A stretch of 8,572 nucleotides of DNA from an uncultured Pseudomonadota bacterium (GCA_903904275.1 CAIVBX010000066.1:1-8572); one strand, 5' to 3'. Positions 1-7,141 are shown, counted from the first letter of the stretch. Translations and numbers: made by a program. The notes: generated by a model from the letters alone, not told the origin.

Positions 1-20
1 ACCTACTGAGCTATATGAGC
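1..20 (-). tRNA. tRNA-Thr, 5' end only (cut by window edge)
   Basis: The minus strand of these 20 bases reads GCTCATATAGCTCAGTAGGT. This is the acceptor 5' strand plus the first part of the D arm of a tRNA, and it closely resembles the start of tRNA-Thr(GGU) of E. coli. It lies 15 nt downstream of tRNA-Gly on the same strand, in the order Tyr-Gly-Thr known from the tufB operon of E. coli, which supports the Thr call. The anticodon lies outside the window, so the identity rests on 5' resemblance and position alone. Confidence 0.72.
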
Positions 21-35
21 CTAACTGATAGATTA

Positions 36-109
36 TGGAGCGGGTGATGGGAATCGAACCCACGTGATCAGCTTGGAAGGCTGGAGTTCTACCATTGAAC
101 TACACCCGC
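36..109 (-). tRNA. tRNA-Gly (anticodon UCC)
   Basis: The gene is 74 nt including an encoded CCA (36-38) and discriminator U (39). The acceptor stem GCGGGUG/CACCCGC is perfect, and the anticodon loop CUUCCAA places UCC at 75-77, so it reads GGA and GGG codons. The T loop is UUCGAUU. The anticodon stem CCAGC/GCUGA has a C-A mismatch at its outer pair (27-43), where E. coli glyT has U-A. The gene lies 12 nt after tRNA-Tyr and 15 nt before tRNA-Thr, so the three are probably processed from one transcript. Confidence 0.96.
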
Positions 110-121
110 TTGACATATATT

Positions 122-206
122 TGGTGGAGGGGGGAGGATTCGAACCTCCGAAGGTAGAACCGGCAGATTTACAGTCTGATCCCTTTGGCCGCTCGGGAAC
201 CCCTCC
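122..206 (-). tRNA. tRNA-Tyr (anticodon GUA)
   Basis: This is a class II tRNA of 85 nt with encoded CCA (122-124) and discriminator A (125). The acceptor stem GGAGGGG pairs with CCCCUCC, the anticodon GUA is at 170-172, the long variable arm contains a short GGU/ACC stem, and the T stem is GGAGG/CCUCC around UUCGAAU. Length and sequence follow E. coli tRNA-Tyr closely. It is the first gene of the tRNA transcript: the promoter at 220-248 would start RNA only about 7 nt upstream. Confidence 0.97.
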
Positions 207-219
207 TGAGCATTTTGCC

Positions 220-248
220 ATTATGTTTGATGAAAATAGCTTTGTCAA
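220..248 (-). promoter_or_regulatory. sigma70-type promoter of the tRNA-Tyr-Gly-Thr cluster
   Basis: On the minus strand a perfect -35 hexamer TTGACA (243-248) is followed after exactly 17 bp by CATAAT (220-225), a five-of-six match to the -10 consensus. The predicted start near position 213 is about 7 nt before the first base of tRNA-Tyr at 206. The promoter sits in the 51-bp gap after pth, so the tRNA cluster has its own strong start even if pth transcription reads through. No intrinsic terminator is visible between pth and this promoter. Confidence 0.85.
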
Positions 249-257
249 CAAATAACT

Positions 258-821
258 TTAATTCTTTGCATTTAATCCGTTCATTGCTTTCGCAATATCA
301 TCCGAAACAATCTGCTTGAAATAAGGTGTCACGTCATTAAAGGCATGAAACATACTTTCCATTTCAAATTTATTTGGCGCAGACAACACATAATTCGCAA
401 CTTGCTGACTTGAACTAGGGCGGTCAATGCCGATTCGCAACCGATAAAAATCGTTACTATTTAAATGTGCAATAATATCACGTAAACCATTATGCCCTGC
501 GTGACCACCACCTTTTTTTAGCTTAACTGCACCTGCTTTAAAATCCAATTCATCATGAACAACTAAAATTTCATCGGGATTGATTTTGTAATAACGCACG
601 ACATTACCAACAGATTGCCCACTACGATTCATAAAATTCATCGGTTTCAACAGGCGAATCTGCTGAGTACCCACGTTTAAAATCGCAGTTTGACCATTAA
701 AACGCGGTTCATTTAACCATGCACTAGAATACAAATAATCTAAAAACAAAAACCCAGCATTGTGCCGGGTTTTTTCGTATTCTTGCCCTGGATTTCCCAG
801 ACCAACAATTAACTTAATCAC
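258..821 (-). CDS. pth: peptidyl-tRNA hydrolase
   Basis: This cytosolic enzyme cleaves the ester bond of peptidyl-tRNAs released early from ribosomes and so recycles tRNA. The protein has 187 aa (E. coli 194). The N-terminal signature VGLGNPG (6-12) is followed by KTRHNAGF (17-24). The visible active-site residues are N10, H20, N65 (FMNRSG), D90 (HDELD) and N111 (GGHAGHNGL), which correspond to N10, H20, N68, D93 and N114 of E. coli. The start is GTG at 821, because the family N-terminus MIKLIVGLGN begins there and the rplY stop lies only 6 nt upstream. No Shine-Dalgarno sequence is visible, which suggests translational coupling to rplY. A terminator-like hairpin lies within codons 16-27 (742-774). 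In pseudomonads ychF usually follows pth; here a tRNA cluster follows. Confidence 0.97.
   Translation of the reverse strand: MIKLIVGLGNPGQEYEKTRHNAGFLFLDYLYSSAWLNEPRFNGQTAILNVGTQQIRLLKPMNFMNRSGQSVGNVVRYYKINPDEILVVHDELDFKAGAVKLKKGGGHAGHNGLRDIIAHLNSNDFYRLRIGIDRPSSSQQVANYVLSAPNKFEMESMFHAFNDVTPYFKQIVSDDIAKAMNGLNAKN
742..774 (-). terminator. intrinsic-terminator-like hairpin inside pth
   Basis: In the minus-strand RNA, CCCGGCA pairs with UGCUGGG (7 bp including one G-U wobble) around a CAA loop, and then comes UUUUUGUUUUU. An A-run precedes the stem, so A-U pairs can extend it to 748-774. The shape is that of an intrinsic terminator, but it starts about 45 nt inside the pth coding sequence and encodes the conserved KTRHNAGFLFL segment. 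It may be chance from codon use, or a premature terminator masked by translating ribosomes. The stem is weaker on the plus strand, where the wobble becomes an A-C mismatch. Confidence 0.4.
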
Positions 822-827
822 AACAAA

Positions 828-1415
828 TTATTCTGCTACTACTTTCGCAGCTTGCATTGAAACTACTGCTACATCGTGATCAGCACCGTGTATTAATTCT
901 ACAATTTGCACGTTTGCAGGCAATTTCAATTCTGACAAATGGATAGAATGACCAATGTCCAAATTCGCTAAATCAACTTCAATAAATTCGGGCAAATAAG
1001 CTGGTAAACAGAAAACTTCAACGTCAGTCCTTGTGTGCGTTGCAACGCCACCTTTTTTACCGCCAACGCCCGTGTGTTCATTGGTGAAATGCAATGGAAC
1101 ATGAACTTTAATACGATCATTCAAATCAATACGCAAAAAATCCAAATGCAAAACGCGAACTTTTGCAGGGTGACGTTGCACACCTTTTAAAATTGCTTTT
1201 TCAGTTTTACCGTCAATCGTCAAATCCAAAATGTGCGAATAAACTTCTTCATGCGCTAAATGCTTCACAACTTCATTGTGATTAAGCACAATCATTTGTG
1301 GTTCGCCGTGTCCATAAACTACGGCTGGAACGTTACCACCGCGACGCGATGCTCTTGCAGCAGTTTTACCTGTGCTTGTGCGACTTTCTGCAACAAATTC
1401 AAATACATTAGACAT
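828..1415 (-). CDS. rplY: 50S ribosomal protein L25, long form (L25/TL5/CTC family)
   Basis: This is the 5S rRNA-binding protein of the large ribosomal subunit. The protein has 195 aa. Residues 1-95 form the L25 domain, with GKTAARASRRGGNVPAVVYG (17-36) and LKGVQRHPAKVRVLHLDFLR (76-95). Residues from about 100 to 185 form the C-terminal beta domain of TL5/CTC proteins. E. coli L25 has only the first domain (94 aa), while pseudomonads carry the long form. I chose the ATG at 1415 over an in-frame TTG at 1421 because AAGG lies 9 nt before the ATG and only 3 nt before the TTG. The gene follows prs after 41 bp with no terminator visible and precedes pth by 6 nt, so the three genes are probably co-transcribed. 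Confidence 0.96.
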   Translation of the reverse strand: MSNVFEFVAESRTSTGKTAARASRRGGNVPAVVYGHGEPQMIVLNHNEVVKHLAHEEVYSHILDLTIDGKTEKAILKGVQRHPAKVRVLHLDFLRIDLNDRIKVHVPLHFTNEHTGVGGKKGGVATHTRTDVEVFCLPAYLPEFIEVDLANLDIGHSIHLSELKLPANVQIVELIHGADHDVAVVSMQAAKVVAE

Positions 1416-1456
1416 TTTCAATTACCTTGTGCTGTGTTTGCACGTTATGTTAGTTT

Positions 1457-2410
1457 TTAATCCACATACATCGAACTGACAGATTCGCCAGCCGAAATGC
1501 GCCTAATTGTTTCTGCGAGCATTTCAGCTACGCTTAATTGTCGAATTTTTCCTAGCTCTATTGCTTCTTGACTAAGCGGAATTGTATCTGTAACAACAAG
1601 TTCATCGAGTTCTGAATGACGTAAATTTGTCATTGCTGCTCCAGACAAAACAGCGTGTGTACAGTATGCGACAACGTTAAGGGCTCCGTGTTTTTTTAAG
1701 GCACTTGCTGCATGGCAAAGCGTACCTGCAGTATCCACGATATCGTCAACCAAAATACAGGTTCGTCCAGAAACATCGCCGATAATATGCATCACTTCTG
1801 AAACATTTGCCTTGGGGCGACGTTTATCAATAATCGCTAAATCTGCGTCACCGAGCCGCTTGGCTAAAGCTCTTGCACGAACTACACCACCCACATCGGG
1901 CGAAACGACAATTAAATTTTCGTACTGTTGCCGCCAAATATCACCGAGTAAAAGCGGTGATGAATAGACATTATCAACTGGGATATCAAAAAAACCCTGA
2001 ATTTGATCAGCATGCAAGTCAATCGTCAAAACACTGTTTGCACCTGATTGCTCAATTATCTTAGCAACTAATTTTGCGCTAATTGAAACTCGTGCTGAAC
2101 GAGAACGTCTATCTTGTCTTGCGTAACCATAATAAGGCATAACTGCGGTGATTTTTGCAGCTGAAGCACGCTTCAGTGCGTCAATCATCACAAGCAATTC
2201 CATTAAATTTTCGTTAGTCGGGGAACATGTTGGTTGAATAACAAAAATTTCTTTTCCTCGCACGTTTTCTTCAACTTCAAAAGCAATTTCTCCGTCGCTA
2301 AAACGACCAAGTGTGGCCATGCCGAGACGCATATTGAGTTTTTTTACTATGCCTTCAGACAAAGCTAGGTTAGCATTTCCAGAAAACACCATTAAATTGG
2401 TGTCACTCAT
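1457..2410 (-). CDS. prs: ribose-phosphate pyrophosphokinase (PRPP synthetase)
   Basis: This cytosolic enzyme transfers pyrophosphate from ATP to ribose 5-phosphate, making PRPP for purine, pyrimidine, histidine, tryptophan and NAD synthesis. The protein has 317 aa (E. coli 315). The visible family motifs are GRFSDGE (35-41), MPYYGYARQDRR (91-102), the metal and ATP region DLHADQIQGFF (131-141), the catalytic flexible-loop motif DKRRPK (195-200), and the PRPP-binding loop DDIVDTAGT (222-230). The start is ATG at 2410: AGGAG lies 5 nt upstream and the sequence MSDTNLMVFSGNANLAL fits the family. The open frame runs further upstream, but only through the tRNA-Gln gene. The 32-bp gap to that tRNA contains TATACT (2435-2440), a possible -10 without a good -35. 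Confidence 0.98.
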   Translation of the reverse strand: MSDTNLMVFSGNANLALSEGIVKKLNMRLGMATLGRFSDGEIAFEVEENVRGKEIFVIQPTCSPTNENLMELLVMIDALKRASAAKITAVMPYYGYARQDRRSRSARVSISAKLVAKIIEQSGANSVLTIDLHADQIQGFFDIPVDNVYSSPLLLGDIWRQQYENLIVVSPDVGGVVRARALAKRLGDADLAIIDKRRPKANVSEVMHIIGDVSGRTCILVDDIVDTAGTLCHAASALKKHGALNVVAYCTHAVLSGAAMTNLRHSELDELVVTDTIPLSQEAIELGKIRQLSVAEMLAETIRRISAGESVSSMYVD

Positions 2411-2442
2411 AAATACTCCTGAATGGATTAGCGTAGTATAGT

Positions 2443-2517
2443 TGGCTGGGTCGCAAGGATTCGAACCTTGGTATGCGGAGATCAAAACCCCGTGCCTTAC
2501 CGCTTGGCGACGACCCA
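2443..2517 (-). tRNA. tRNA-Gln (anticodon UUG)
   Basis: The gene is 75 nt with encoded CCA (2443-2445) and discriminator G. The acceptor stem UGGGUCG/CGACCCA is perfect, the D arm contains CCAAGCGGUAAGG as in E. coli tRNA-Gln, and the anticodon loop UUUUGAU puts UUG at 2483-2485. The T arm is CAAGG UUCGAAU CCUUG. It lies between ispE and prs on their strand, a position conserved in pseudomonads, so it is probably cut from a transcript that continues into prs. Confidence 0.97.
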
Positions 2518-2547
2518 ATTTTTGTTTTACAAAATCCACAACTTCAG

Positions 2548-2576
2548 ATTAGGTAAATAAGGGTGATTTATTACAA
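2548..2576 (-). promoter_or_regulatory. possible promoter for tRNA-Gln-prs-rplY-pth
   Basis: On the minus strand TTGTAA (2571-2576) and CCTAAT (2548-2553) are 17 bp apart. Each matches four of six consensus bases. They lie across the 3' end of ispE, about 31 nt before the tRNA-Gln 5' end. Such a start would let the tRNA and prs be transcribed apart from lolB-ispE. The match is weak and the region is mostly coding, so this is only a candidate. Confidence 0.28.
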
Positions 2577-3400
2577 CCTTTAGTGAGATAAGTTTGCCAC
2601 TTGTCCTTAAGTGTAAGCTCTGCCTCAATGGCAAGACTTTTAGAATTAAACAGCGCAAAAATACATGCTCCTGTCCCTGTTAATCTTGCTTCAGAAAAAA
2701 CACTCAAATCACACAATGCTTTTTCAATTGCTTCATAATGCTTACAAACCACGCTGAGACAATCGTTTTTAACTTGTCCTGCGTTGAATTCGTCTATTGT
2801 TATCGATTTGCTATTTCGTGTCAAATCCTTCGCCGAAAAAATTTCTTTTGTATTGACATGGCAATCAGGCTTTATAATCAAAACCCATTGTTCTTTAAGG
2901 TTTATTTGAGTTATTTTTTCGCCAACACCTTCCGCCCAGGCGGCATTGCCGAAGACAAAAATCGGCACATCTGCGCCCAATAACAACCCAAATGCCATCA
3001 ATTTTTCACGCGATAATTGTAAATTCCATAACGAATTTAAAATAACAAGAGTCGTCGCTGCATCCGAACTACCACCACCTAAACCACCACCCATTGGCAA
3101 ATTTTTTTCCAGCTGAATTCGTACACCACCCGAAAAACCTGTCTCAGATTTCAATAAATTCGCAGCTCTAACGATTAAGTTGTCTGAATTTTCAACATCT
3201 GAAATCGCATTTTCCAACACAACTTCATCTGAATCATTCGGCAAAAATGACAACCAATCACACAACTCCACAAATTGAAAAACCGTTTGTAACAAATGGT
3301 ATCCGTCCTCACGCTGCCCAACAATTCGTAGCATCAAATTTAATTTTGCAGGTGCAGGATATTTTTTGCCCCACTGAAAAACCTTATTTTCGTTTGTCAT
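2549..3400 (-). CDS. ispE: 4-diphosphocytidyl-2-C-methyl-D-erythritol kinase
   Basis: This is a GHMP-family kinase of the non-mevalonate (MEP) isoprenoid pathway. It phosphorylates CDP-methylerythritol with ATP in the cytosol. The protein has 283 aa, the usual length. PAPAKLNL (15-22) carries the catalytic lysine K19. The glycine-rich ATP loop is LPMGGGLGGGSSDAA (101-115). LGADVP (141-146) carries the catalytic aspartate D144, and the C-terminal GHMP motif is ARLTGTGACIFA (238-249). The start is ATG at 3400, which overlaps the end of lolB by 17 nt. Only a weak ribosome-binding sequence (GGAT) precedes it, so coupling to lolB translation is likely. Its stop lies 31 nt before tRNA-Gln. Confidence 0.97.
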   Translation of the reverse strand: MTNENKVFQWGKKYPAPAKLNLMLRIVGQREDGYHLLQTVFQFVELCDWLSFLPNDSDEVVLENAISDVENSDNLIVRAANLLKSETGFSGGVRIQLEKNLPMGGGLGGGSSDAATTLVILNSLWNLQLSREKLMAFGLLLGADVPIFVFGNAAWAEGVGEKITQINLKEQWVLIIKPDCHVNTKEIFSAKDLTRNSKSITIDEFNAGQVKNDCLSVVCKHYEAIEKALCDLSVFSEARLTGTGACIFALFNSKSLAIEAELTLKDKWQTYLTKGCNKSPLFT

Positions 3401-3962
3401 CTAATATCCATTGATCGATAAACAATTTTAATTTTACCGTTTCACTTGTAACCGTCATATTGCGCGGCAAAACATAACTGCCAACAGGTTGCATTGTTTT
3501 ATACTGATTTTTCCAACCAACTTGCTCAAAACCTTTTTCAATTGTGCTTGCCGTTTGCGACTTATCAGGTAAACCAACCACCCAATAACGCAATGAATTT
3601 ACAGGAACAGATAAACCAACTTGTTGATTGATAAAATTTTCAATATCTGCCGATGATTTCACATCACCACCGCCTTGATCAATCGTCACACCACTTGCGT
3701 TCACTTGAATCAACGCCCCACCCTGTCCTAATGGTCCAGATAATTTAATCAAATCTTCTGTTGGTGAATGTTCCCAGTTGATATTTGCATTCCATCCGTC
3801 ATTTTTATTCGTAATGGCAATACGTCCTTCAAATGCCCATCGATGCAAATCATAGAGTTCATTTTGTGCATTAGTTGGCTGATATGCCATTTCAGGTATT
3901 GTATTGAACACTGAACACGCAGGCAGTGCCAAAATTCCTACTAACAAAAGAGTTTTTTTCAC
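3384..3962 (-). CDS. lolB: outer-membrane lipoprotein insertion protein LolB
   Basis: LolB takes lipoproteins from periplasmic LolA and inserts them into the inner leaflet of the outer membrane. It is itself a lipoprotein. The protein has 192 aa (E. coli 207). A signal peptide MKKTLLLVGILALPAC ends in the lipobox LPAC with C16. Serine follows the cysteine, so the protein is expected to go to the outer membrane. LolB-like segments are RWAFEGRIA (41-49), SGPLGQGGALIQ (75-86) and LRYWVVGLP (124-132). The start is GTG at 3962, with GGAG 9 nt upstream. The nearby ATG is in another frame, and an in-frame TAA (the stop of the TPR gene) blocks extension. It overlaps ispE by 17 nt and follows the TPR gene by 6 nt. 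Confidence 0.94.
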   Translation of the reverse strand: MKKTLLLVGILALPACSVFNTIPEMAYQPTNAQNELYDLHRWAFEGRIAITNKNDGWNANINWEHSPTEDLIKLSGPLGQGGALIQVNASGVTIDQGGGDVKSSADIENFINQQVGLSVPVNSLRYWVVGLPDKSQTASTIEKGFEQVGWKNQYKTMQPVGSYVLPRNMTVTSETVKLKLFIDQWILDDKRK

Positions 3963-3968
3963 GCACCA

Positions 3969-5726
3969 TTACTCCAAAAAGCGTTTCTTGAAATTTAACA
4001 AATCTGCATCGTCAGGTGACGTTTTTAACGCTTCATCAAATAATTTCTGCGCGTCTTCTTTTTTATTCATTTCCCAAAGTACTTCACATAAATGCGCGGC
4101 AATTTCACCACTATTTTGTTTCTCATACGCTGATTGTAGGTATTTAGCAGCTTGTGGGTAATTGCCCAATTTAAATTGTAACCAACCAAAACTGTCCATA
4201 ATTGCGGGTTCATTTGGTTGTAACTTAATCGCTCGTTGCAGATATTTTTCGGCTTCGTGATAACGTTTAGAATCACTCAACAACGTATAACCTAACGCAT
4301 TCAACGATTCGGCATTATTTGGATCTTTTGCTAAAACTTTTTTTAGATCCGATTCCAATACGTCTAATTTCCCCAAATGTTCAGCAACTAACGCACGGGT
4401 ATAAAGCAAATCCTTTTCATCTGGCATTTGCAACAATGTTTCACTGAGTAAATCAAAGGCTTTTTCAACTTGATTTTGTTGGTTATATAAACCCGACTGC
4501 ATCAACACAAATCGTAATTTTTGCGCGGGAAATTTTTTCACTAATATTTCTAATCGTGCATCAATATCTGCATATTTTTTATCTTTTGCTAACAAGTTAA
4601 TCGCTGAAATACCAGCATCTAATGAAAAACTGGTATCAGTAACTTTATCAAATAGTGCAATTGCCGCTACGGAATTATTATGTTTCTCTTCAATTTTGCC
4701 GAGATAAAAATTTGCTTGCGAAGTCCATTCAGATTGCTCTGCAAGTGTTTTTAAAATAGTTTCAGCATTAGCATCACGATTAAGTTGCAAATTGATTAAC
4801 GCCAACGCAATATAATTCTCACCATCTTTCGGACTTTGAGTAACTAACGATTGGTAAATATCCGCTGCGGCGTCATATTCACTCGTTTTAATCAAAGTTT
4901 GAGCAAGTAATTTTTTAAATGTTAAGTTATTCGGATGTTTCAAAAGAGCCGAATTTAAAAGTATTTTTGCACGAACTAAATCATTTGTAATGACGGCTAA
5001 TTGCGCTTGAATCAAAAGTGGGTGTTCCCAATCAGGTTGCAACGCCAACGTTTGCTCAATTTTATTTTCAGCTTGCGTGTTATTTTTCATTTGCATCGAA
5101 AGTAATGCCTGCACAAAATAAATCACAGGTTTATTACTCGTTGTTTTCGCTGACAATGTTTCTAACGTGTCATAAACAAATTTTTCTTTGCCTTCTTTTT
5201 GTAAAATGCTGCTCAATTCAAGCAACGCATTTTCAAAGTTTTCAGGTTCGGCACTCAACAACGCATTTAATTCTTTTACGGCAGCTTTTTTATCTTTTCC
5301 ACGCAACGCATTTAAAGCCGCAACTTTTTTAGCCGTGACATTTTTGGGTTCTTGATTCATCCATGCCGAAATAGCATCCGTTGTTTTGCGCGAATCTTTG
5401 ATTTGCAATGCCATTTTTGCGGCTTGTTCTGCAAATTTGGGGTCTTTTACGCGCTTCGTCAATTCCATATAGGCTTCATAAGCTAAACCATATTGTTGAC
5501 GTTGCGTAGCGAGTTCGGCGGCTAACAACAAATACATGACATCTGGGTCAATTGCTGTTTTTGCTTCCAGTGGTGGTAAATCTGATTTTGGTGTTTCAAT
5601 TTTTTCAGATTGTAATGTAATCGTTTCAGGTGCAACGGTTTCAGTATTTTCTATTTTTTCTGGTTCAACAGCGCAACTACCTAATAAAATAACGCTGATA
5701 ACGGATAAAAGTGGGAGCTTTAACAC
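3969..5726 (-). CDS. TPR-repeat lipoprotein
   Basis: This is a 585-aa protein with a lipoprotein signal peptide: a hydrophobic stretch (residues 4-15) and the lipobox LGSC with C18, followed by Ala. An acidic and proline-rich linker (about 20-58) follows. The rest is tandem tetratricopeptide helices. The clearest repeats lie at 473-505 (LNALGYTLL to AIKLQPN) and 507-540 (DSFGWLQFKLGNYPQAAKYL), with degenerate ones from about 62 onward. It should be anchored in the outer membrane with its TPR solenoid in the periplasm, as a scaffold or adaptor. No catalytic motif is visible. The GTG start at 5726 has AGGA 6 nt upstream. Pseudomonads carry a TPR gene in the same place, between hemA (divergent) and lolB. 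The 6-nt gap to lolB suggests a link to lipoprotein or envelope assembly, but its exact role is not known to me. Confidence 0.88.
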   Translation of the reverse strand: MLKLPLLSVISVILLGSCAVEPEKIENTETVAPETITLQSEKIETPKSDLPPLEAKTAIDPDVMYLLLAAELATQRQQYGLAYEAYMELTKRVKDPKFAEQAAKMALQIKDSRKTTDAISAWMNQEPKNVTAKKVAALNALRGKDKKAAVKELNALLSAEPENFENALLELSSILQKEGKEKFVYDTLETLSAKTTSNKPVIYFVQALLSMQMKNNTQAENKIEQTLALQPDWEHPLLIQAQLAVITNDLVRAKILLNSALLKHPNNLTFKKLLAQTLIKTSEYDAAADIYQSLVTQSPKDGENYIALALINLQLNRDANAETILKTLAEQSEWTSQANFYLGKIEEKHNNSVAAIALFDKVTDTSFSLDAGISAINLLAKDKKYADIDARLEILVKKFPAQKLRFVLMQSGLYNQQNQVEKAFDLLSETLLQMPDEKDLLYTRALVAEHLGKLDVLESDLKKVLAKDPNNAESLNALGYTLLSDSKRYHEAEKYLQRAIKLQPNEPAIMDSFGWLQFKLGNYPQAAKYLQSAYEKQNSGEIAAHLCEVLWEMNKKEDAQKLFDEALKTSPDDADLLNFKKRFLE

Positions 5727-5881
5727 GCTTGTTCCTAGTTCATGATGGAGTATGATTTTGCCTAATAGCGTAGCAGAAAACGCGCCTAAATTAGAATCCT
5801 GATTTTTTACAGTTGGATAACCACGCTAGATTTCTTAGAATAGCCGTAATAAAGCTGTCTTCACATACCCTTTTTTACTTA
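5727..5881. promoter_or_regulatory. divergent intergenic region between the TPR-lolB string and hemA
   Basis: This 155-bp region should contain outward promoters for both strings. For hemA, the best candidate is TTGGAT (5813-5818), 17 bp, TAGAAT (5836-5841); the -10 matches five of six bases, the -35 only three. A TTTACA lies at 5806-5811 but at poor spacing. For the minus-strand string I see only an extended -10-like TGCTACGCT (5767-5775) without a convincing -35. No riboswitch fold or clear operator is apparent by eye. Confidence 0.4.
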
Positions 5882-7138
5882 ATGACTCTTCTCGCTCTTG
5901 GCATCAATTACAACACGGCCCCCGTTGCGATTCGTGAACGTTTGGCATTTTCAGCAGATATTTTACCGAATGCGTTACAGGATTTATTGTGCGTGAATGG
6001 TATAAATGAAGCTGCAATTTTATCAACGTGTAATCGCACTGAATTTTATTGCACCACGCAATCAGATAATAAAAATTTGCTTGTTGATTGGATTGCTCAA
6101 AATAAAAATTTAGCATCGCAAGATATAACGCCTTATTTGTACTCGCACACTGACAACGACAGCATTCGTCATATTTTTCGCGTTGCGTGCGGTTTAGATT
6201 CGATGATTTTGGGCGAACCGCAAATTTTGGGGCAAATGAAAACCGCTTATCAAACCGCGTGCGATGCAGGAACAATTGGCAAATTACTCGGAAAATTATT
6301 TCAACATACATTCACAGCAGCAAAAAAAGTCAGAACAGACACGGCAATTGGTTCAAGTCCCGTTTCAGTGGCATTTGCGGCGGTTCAATTAGCGCAACAA
6401 ATTTTTGATAAACTCAGCGAACAAACGGCATTGTTAATTGGCGCGGGAGAAACGATTGAATTAACCGCCCGCCATTTAAGTCAACAAGGCATCGGACGCA
6501 TTATTATTGCCAATCGAACTTTTGAAAAAGCACACACGCTCGCTGCACAATTTAACGGCTACGCAATCAGTTTGGCAGAAATTCCGAATCATTTGGCAGA
6601 AGCCGATATTGTGATTGCATCAACAGGAAGTACATTGCCGATTTTAGGAAAAGGCAGTGTTGAAAGTGCATTAAAAAAACGCAAACGCAAACCGATATTT
6701 ATGGTTGATTTAGCTGTGCCGCGTGATATTGAAGCTGAAGTTGAACAATTAGCTGACGTGTATTTGTACACCGTTGATGATTTACAACATACGATTGAAC
6801 AAAATATGCAATCGCGTCGCCAAGCCGCTGAACAAGCCGAAGAAATTATCGATACGCAAGTCGATTATTTTTTAGCATGGTTACGCGCACAAGGCGCACA
6901 ATCGCTCATTAAAGATTATCGTTCACAGGCAGAAATTTTCCGTGATGAAGCCTTACAAAAAGCCTTAAATTCATTAAATAACGGCATAAAGGCTGAAATT
7001 GCATTGCAACGTTTAGCACATACTTTGACAAATAAATTAACGCATACACCCAGCACACAATTACGAATCGCGGCAGAAAATGAACGCCACGATTTATTAA
7101 CCGCTGCATTAGAAATTTTTCAACTTAATCCATCTTAA
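5882..7138 (+). CDS. hemA: glutamyl-tRNA reductase
   Basis: This enzyme reduces the glutamate on Glu-tRNA with NADPH to glutamate-1-semialdehyde, the first committed step of the C5 route to heme. The protein has 418 aa, matching E. coli. STCNRTEFY (48-56) carries the nucleophilic cysteine C50. The segment IRHIFRVACGLDSMILGEPQ (95-114) includes the conserved histidine H97. The NADPH-binding domain has LLIGAGE (184-190) and IIIANRT (207-213), then FMVDLAVPRDIE (273-284). The C-terminal helical dimerisation domain runs from about 310. The ATG at 5882 gives MTLLALGIN, identical to the start of E. coli HemA, so an in-frame TTG 69 nt upstream is rejected. No Shine-Dalgarno sequence is visible before this ATG. 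The gene leads prfA and is divergent from the TPR gene. Confidence 0.98.
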   Translation: MTLLALGINYNTAPVAIRERLAFSADILPNALQDLLCVNGINEAAILSTCNRTEFYCTTQSDNKNLLVDWIAQNKNLASQDITPYLYSHTDNDSIRHIFRVACGLDSMILGEPQILGQMKTAYQTACDAGTIGKLLGKLFQHTFTAAKKVRTDTAIGSSPVSVAFAAVQLAQQIFDKLSEQTALLIGAGETIELTARHLSQQGIGRIIIANRTFEKAHTLAAQFNGYAISLAEIPNHLAEADIVIASTGSTLPILGKGSVESALKKRKRKPIFMVDLAVPRDIEAEVEQLADVYLYTVDDLQHTIEQNMQSRRQAAEQAEEIIDTQVDYFLAWLRAQGAQSLIKDYRSQAEIFRDEALQKALNSLNNGIKAEIALQRLAHTLTNKLTHTPSTQLRIAAENERHDLLTAALEIFQLNPS

Positions 7139-7141
7139 TAA

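Noticed and set aside
33..255. Open frames on both strands across 33-255
   Set aside because: They are read through tRNA-Gly and tRNA-Tyr and do not resemble proteins.
1416..1421. TTG start of rplY two codons upstream
   Set aside because: The AAGG sequence is only 3 nt from the TTG but 9 nt from the ATG at 1415.
2411..2539. N-terminal extension of prs by 43 codons
   Set aside because: The extra frame is the tRNA-Gln gene read through. The ATG at 2410 has AGGAG at ideal spacing and matches the family N-terminus.
3969..5726. Short recurring motifs such as AACGCATT in the TPR gene
   Set aside because: They reflect recurring Asn-Ala-Leu codons in TPR helices and are not a DNA repeat family.
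5813..5881. TTG-started 23-residue extension of HemA
   Set aside because: MTLLALGIN at 5882 equals the known HemA start; the extension has no family similarity and covers the likely promoter.
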